Both the position numbers and the translations under genes were made by a program. Below are positions 59,911 through 64,000 of a stretch of 64,000 nt of DNA, in pieces (position 1 is the stretch's first letter; each line of letters opens with the position of its first letter). Under the pieces are notes generated by a model that had not been told where the DNA came from, made no database searches, and was given only the letters and a program-made list of their open reading frames with translations. Source of the DNA: Gloeopeniophorella convolvens (taxonomy: Eukaryota; Basidiomycota; Agaricomycetes; Russulales); NCBI GenBank assembly GCA_022496205.1, contig WTXD01000029.1:186001-250000 (forward strand), in the 5' to 3' direction.

Positions 59911-61908
59911 ATGCCCAAGGCGGCGGACTCGATCTGGTCTTTCAACCTTCGCTCTGATAACCCGCACGACTACTCTGACTACGAATCTGATGGAAGCAAC
60001 TTGGCTGACAACTTACCCTCGGACGGGACAACACTTGTGGATCAACCTCTGAGCGAGGACACCGATACGGCCGCATATAAGCCGAACCCTTGGTCTATTG
60101 CGAAGATAAATGCTGCATCCCGAATGCCACATGAGTATGTGTATTCCCTTTGTTTTAATGAACTTGCTATTCTGCTTCCCCGTCTCTTTATCGCCTGTAT
60201 GCGTTCACGCTGATGACCATCTTTTCGTAATCGAGATCCAGGTTATCGGGTGTCCAGAATGTCAATGCTACAGGCGCTGTCGAAAAGAAATCCGAGAAGA
60301 AGAAACCACAGGGAAGGATTGTAGACCTATTTGACAAGCAAGCAAAGCAACCTCCCCCGAGCAAAGGCTCGGGGTTACGTCCGGGAGCCAATCCTCAATC
60401 TCTCAGATCCGGGAAGAAGATGCAAATGCCTCAATCAAAAGGAGATGCTCGCTCTAACTGCGTCTCTACAAGCCTAGTGAACAGCTGTCTCTCTAATACC
60501 CCTGGCCCATCCGAGCCTTCGGTCAACGACCATACTTACTGGCCGAATGCCAACGGTGCCCGTGACGCACCTGCCTCCACCTCATACAATATTTCTTCGT
60601 TCGTGGAGCCTTTCCATTCTGTTTCCAAACTTGATTTGAATGGTCCACCTCTCTCCGCAAGCTTTCGTCCGCCAGAAAATGGAGGGAATGGCCAGACTTC
60701 TTCGGGCTTTTGGACTCTGGGCGAGCCTCACGAACGATGGAACGCTACCGAGACTTCTGCTGCTTCATATCCTGGTACTGCACTCTCAGAACTACCTCGG
60801 GCTCACACAGACGGAATCGTGAGGCAGCTCACTGATGCTATGGCACCTGATACTCCCATACATGCACTCACTTCCTCACCACAAGATGTGTCCTCCGAGG
60901 CGTCTGGATCTGGTTACTGGCAACACCCTAGCTTACCCATTCAGGAGGTCTCCTCTTTTTGTTCTGGCGACAGCTTAGGCTTTGTAAACGCAGCGCCTAA
61001 TCACGAGGCCGATGTTCTCCGAGCCTATGACCAAGTGGCGAAGGCTGGAGTCCCAAACGCTTCGACACCTACGAACGCTGGTCTTGCGTCAAGGGCGGGG
61101 GTTTCGCGCACCAGCGGCTCTCAAACACAGTCTCCGGCTTCAGCTGGCCGTTCCCAGGGTGGGCATTCCCGCCGTAGGTGTCTCAGCACAAGACTAACTG
61201 CCTACATATAGCCTCGCCTCAGGCGGTAAATCGCATCGAGCCAATCGTATCGGTGGCGTCTTCTGGGCCCGTGTTCGACTCGTTACTACCAATAGGCCTA
61301 CAGAGCACGTTCAATATGCTCCGCACTTGCTCCCGTTACTCATCGCCAACCCAGCCCTCGTCAACTGCACGTATACACGCCCTTTGTCGGAAAATGTCCC
61401 CAACAAAGCCAAGCGTACTGCTCCCCAAGAGTCCGTTTGCATTGCCAGCCCAGCACGTCCTCCGCACCTTCCTACCCCCGAGCTCGTCGACGCCTCACGC
61501 CCAGCATCATCACGCTCAGGCCCCCGGCGCTCCGCCTATAATAACCCGATTTTCGAGCGCGCTGACGACGACGACACCGACGCCGCGTGGTCGACGCTTC
61601 CGCAGCGCAAGCCCCGCGCGGCGCAGCCCATGGCCAAAACAAAGACCTCAGGCGTGTTTCGCCTGCCCGTAGTTCCTGGACGAGCGCTGCCCGGGCCCGC
61701 ACGCCGCGACGCCGTCTCTGGGGAGGCAGCTGCAAAGCGGCCCCGCCTGACGCTATACCGCCCGCCGCCGCGCACGGCAGCGATCGATCTCGTAGGGCTC
61801 GAGGCACGGTACGCGGAGATGCGCAGCGCGATGCGAGAGGTGGGTGCGCTGCTTTGCGCCTACCATGCTCCCCCTTCTCGATTGCGCATTTTGTTCCTCA
61901 GTCTGTGA
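59911..61908 (+). CDS. Hypothetical Ser/Pro-rich protein
   Basis: Not recognised. My model has three exons, 59911-60134, 60242-61177 and 61212-61908, giving about 618 aa. The start MPKAADSIWSFNL is followed by an acidic Asp/Ser stretch (DNPHDYSDYESDGSN). Exon 2 has a basic patch (EKKSEKKKPQGRIVDLFDKQ) and long Ser/Thr/Pro-rich disordered sequence. Exon 3 seems more ordered (KSHRANRIGGVFWARVR; HLLPLLIANPALV; FERADDDDTDAAW) and ends in a short helix (EARYAEMRSAMREVGALL). The second intron would be only 34 nt; the alternative donor four bases upstream puts exon 3 in another frame that is also open but less protein-like. The basic and acidic disordered make-up fits a nuclear protein, as inference only. 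Confidence 0.6.
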
Positions 61909-62438
61909 GCGCTGACGCGGGTGCTGGGGCAGTAGCGCCGCCGTGCGTTTGCGGCGGCGTGGGGTGCGCTGGGGCTGCCCAGTTGCGGTGTGGTCTACGT
62001 CGACGGGAGTAGCGCGGCCGAGGTTGGGATCCTTGTATGGCATGGGCTGGATGGGCCGGCTCACGGCGACAGCGGCACGGAGAACAGCAGGCAGGACTAG
62101 GTACATTGGTAGACGTGCATAGTATATCGGTACGAGAGCAGTACATCAGGCTACTTATACGCATGGACGCACGAGATATGCGCAAGACTTAGCACAAGAT
62201 CGGGTAAGGTGTGAGTGTCGTAAGAGGGGCTAAGGTGGCGGGATGCAGTAAGTATGAATAAGGATTGGTTATGTATCGCAGGGGTAGGAGTATACGGTGT
62301 GTATGGAGGAGGTATCGCGGGGAGGGAAGAAGATCGTCAAGACAAATCGAGACAGCGCAAAGAAAACCAACAGAAGAAAGAAGCAAGGGAAGCGTGGCAG
62401 GAGGGAAAGATCAGTGCGCCGCTGTGCAGCTTTTTGTC
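61909..62438. other. Convergent 3' intergenic region
   Basis: 530 bp between two convergent genes, A/G-rich on the + strand toward 62330-62400. No gene is supported. Confidence 0.4.
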
Positions 62439-63652
62439 TCATCGCGGGTCCGGGGTCTCGAGTTTCAGTTCGGGTGCTATCTCCGTCTTGACCAGAGGCG
62501 TCGGCGAGCCAGCGCGCCCTTGAGCCCTCACTTTCACCTCGGCCTTTCCCGTCGCTTCTCGCACAGGAGAGAGCGCCCTCGCCACCTTGCCTTCGGCTTT
62601 GCTGATCCGGGCGAACTCGTGAGCCAGTGACGCACGCGGGGGTGGTCCCAGTCCGTCGTCGTCGTCTTCGTCCTCGTTGTCTAAACCGGGCGAAGGCGAA
62701 CGTCCCTTGAGGGCCTTGGGCGTAGGCGATGCCGGGGCTTCAGCCTTGGCCTTACCCTTGCGCGCTGGCGGACCAAACAGGCGACGCGGTGTGCAGTCCT
62801 CACTCGGAGAGAAGTCTGGGTGGTCCGCCGGGAGGGTTGAGCGCGGGTCGCGCGGTACACCGAAGTGCGGGTTCTGGAATACGATGCGCTTCCCACGGCT
62901 GTGGCGCGCCAGTCAGGGCTCTGGTGTGAGTAGTAAAGACCAAGTAACACGCACAAGATATAGGACAACGTCTCGCGGTCGGGTTGAGGTGTGCGCGGGC
63001 CCGCGGGCGAGCTGGGTAAGGAGCCAGGCGAATCGGAGGGACCGACGAGGAACGGATTGTTCGGCGAGTCACGCACGGGCATCGGCTTCGCCGGCCGGCG
63101 GCGCGGCGGTGTCACCGGCGGACGCGGACGCGTGGGTGGCGGAGAAAGGAGCGACCAGGTCGAAGGAGCGGATGGCGCGGGAACAGCGCGCGATTGTGAG
63201 AGGCGTCGCGAAGACGTGGGTGCACCGCGCCGCGCAGACGACGGAGGCTTGCCTTTGGAGACGGGGCGCGAGGACCGCGACGACTTGGGTTTTGGCTTGG
63301 TGGGGGCAGGCGGCTGGGACGGCGCGCCTGCGAGCCAGAAAGCATCCTCGCCGTCCTCGGCATTGAGCTCTGCGACGACGGCATCGATCCTGCGGCGTTT
63401 GTGCGAGACTGCGACGGGCTCCTCGGGCACGCGGTGGCTCCCTGATGGCGACAGATTAGGCGATACGACAGGGAGAACGCCATCTGCCTCATCATCGGAT
63501 GAGAGGTAGGCAGAGCTACGCGAACGCGAACGCTTTCTGACTGTGCGGGGAGGAGTGGGGAGGGAAGCGACAGAGGCACTGCGCTTCAATGACTTGCTGT
63601 CGGGTGGCCTGACCAGCGAAGGATGAGAGTTCAGTCCTGCATGGTCGGCCAT
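62439..63652 (-). CDS. Hypothetical basic Ser/Pro-rich protein
   Basis: Not recognised. Two exons joined by a ~55-nt GT..AG intron around 62900-62955. Exon 1 starts MADHAGLNSHPSLVRPPDSK, then a nuclear-localisation-like TVRKRSRSRSS, a second basic patch SHKRRRID, Ser/Pro-rich sequence with many SP/TP sites, and a conserved-looking RDSPNNPFLVGPSD. The intron follows ETLSYI. Exon 2 begins FRGKRIVFQNPHFGVPRDPRS, then SEDCTPRRLFGPPARKGKAK, an acidic DNEDEDDDGLGPP, and ends LKLETPDPR. The RDSP-NPFL and KRIVFQNPHF blocks are likely the functional motifs, short linear elements in a largely disordered chain. A nuclear, cell-cycle-phosphorylated protein would fit, but this is inference. Confidence 0.72.
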
Positions 63653-64000
63653 GGATATATGATGGGGGGTAGCAGGAATGGGTGAAAGATGACAAGAGCA
63701 GAGGGGGAGAGCAAGGCAAGATGAGAGGCGAACGGTGAAATGGGGACTGAACTAACAACAACCAAAAGTGAAACCAACCAGAACCAAACCACCTTCCCGT
63801 TGTGGCAAAGACACGCCCCTTCGGCAACAGCCGAAACTATTGCGTAAGCATATTCACGTGATCGCGACTCGTCGGTGCCCGGTTTGCCTCAGCTTGAAGT
63901 TGGCTCGCTGCTGTGACCTGTCCCGGCACTGTATGCTGTGTCAGGTGTGGCCAGTCCAAGATTACACTCAGTACCTTCTCTGTAACCACCCCACGAAAAG
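63653..64000. other. Upstream region at the window edge
   Basis: 348 bp containing the promoter of the minus-strand gene, A/G-rich next to the start codon. No further gene start is visible before the window ends. Confidence 0.4.

Overview
The window is nuclear DNA from a basidiomycete, most likely an Agaricomycete. Almost every gene needs one or more GT..AG introns of about 45-70 nt to be read through. The window carries two proteins of the DUF6535 type and basidiomycete-style F-box proteins. The housekeeping proteins (calcineurin A, Sin3, Rrp43, phosphoglucose isomerase, Hpm1) are fungal in form. I cannot name the species. Gene models were spliced by eye from reading frames, splice sites and family similarity; nothing was aligned by software.

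Left block, 1-19 kb, very GC-rich. A ~4 kb gene-free stretch precedes a bHLH transcription factor (4026-5900). A ~5.6 kb gene-poor stretch follows it. Then comes a compact cluster: a pRiA4b ORF-3-like protein (+, 11513-13217), a histidine protein methyltransferase (Hpm1/METTL18 type, -), an F-box/LRR-like protein (-) and a full calcineurin A catalytic subunit, here called copy A (-, 16624-19114).

Middle block, 19-34 kb, visibly less GC-rich outside genes. It holds a DUF4139/DUF4140 protein (+, 23226-25348) and a hypothetical gene (+, 29753-30625, with coding potential continuing past an in-frame TGA). It also holds pieces copied from the left block or from each other: a decayed calcineurin A (copy B, -, about 25508-26731), a C-terminal scrap of the pRiA4b-like gene (-, about 27757-28062), and a second full-length calcineurin A (copy C, -, 31402-33575).

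Regulatory block, 33.8-41.7 kb. RRP43 (exosome, -) and a bZIP factor (+) share an 83-bp divergent promoter. SIN3 (-, nine exons, 1259 aa) converges on the bZIP gene. A broken copy of SIN3's first PAH domain lies just upstream of SIN3.

Mirror block, 43.1-55.2 kb. A DUF6535 membrane protein followed by an F-box protein on the + strand is mirrored by an F-box protein and a DUF6535 protein on the - strand, around a ~1.1 kb spacer. The two F-box genes have identical exon 1 (225 nt) and exon 2 (1527 nt) lengths, so this is an old inverted duplication of a two-gene cassette. It is the most unusual structure in the window.

Right block, 57.4-63.7 kb: phosphoglucose isomerase (-), a hypothetical Ser/Pro-rich protein (+) and a second hypothetical basic, Ser/Pro-rich protein (-).

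No rRNA, tRNA, CRISPR array, intact transposon or viral gene was recognised.
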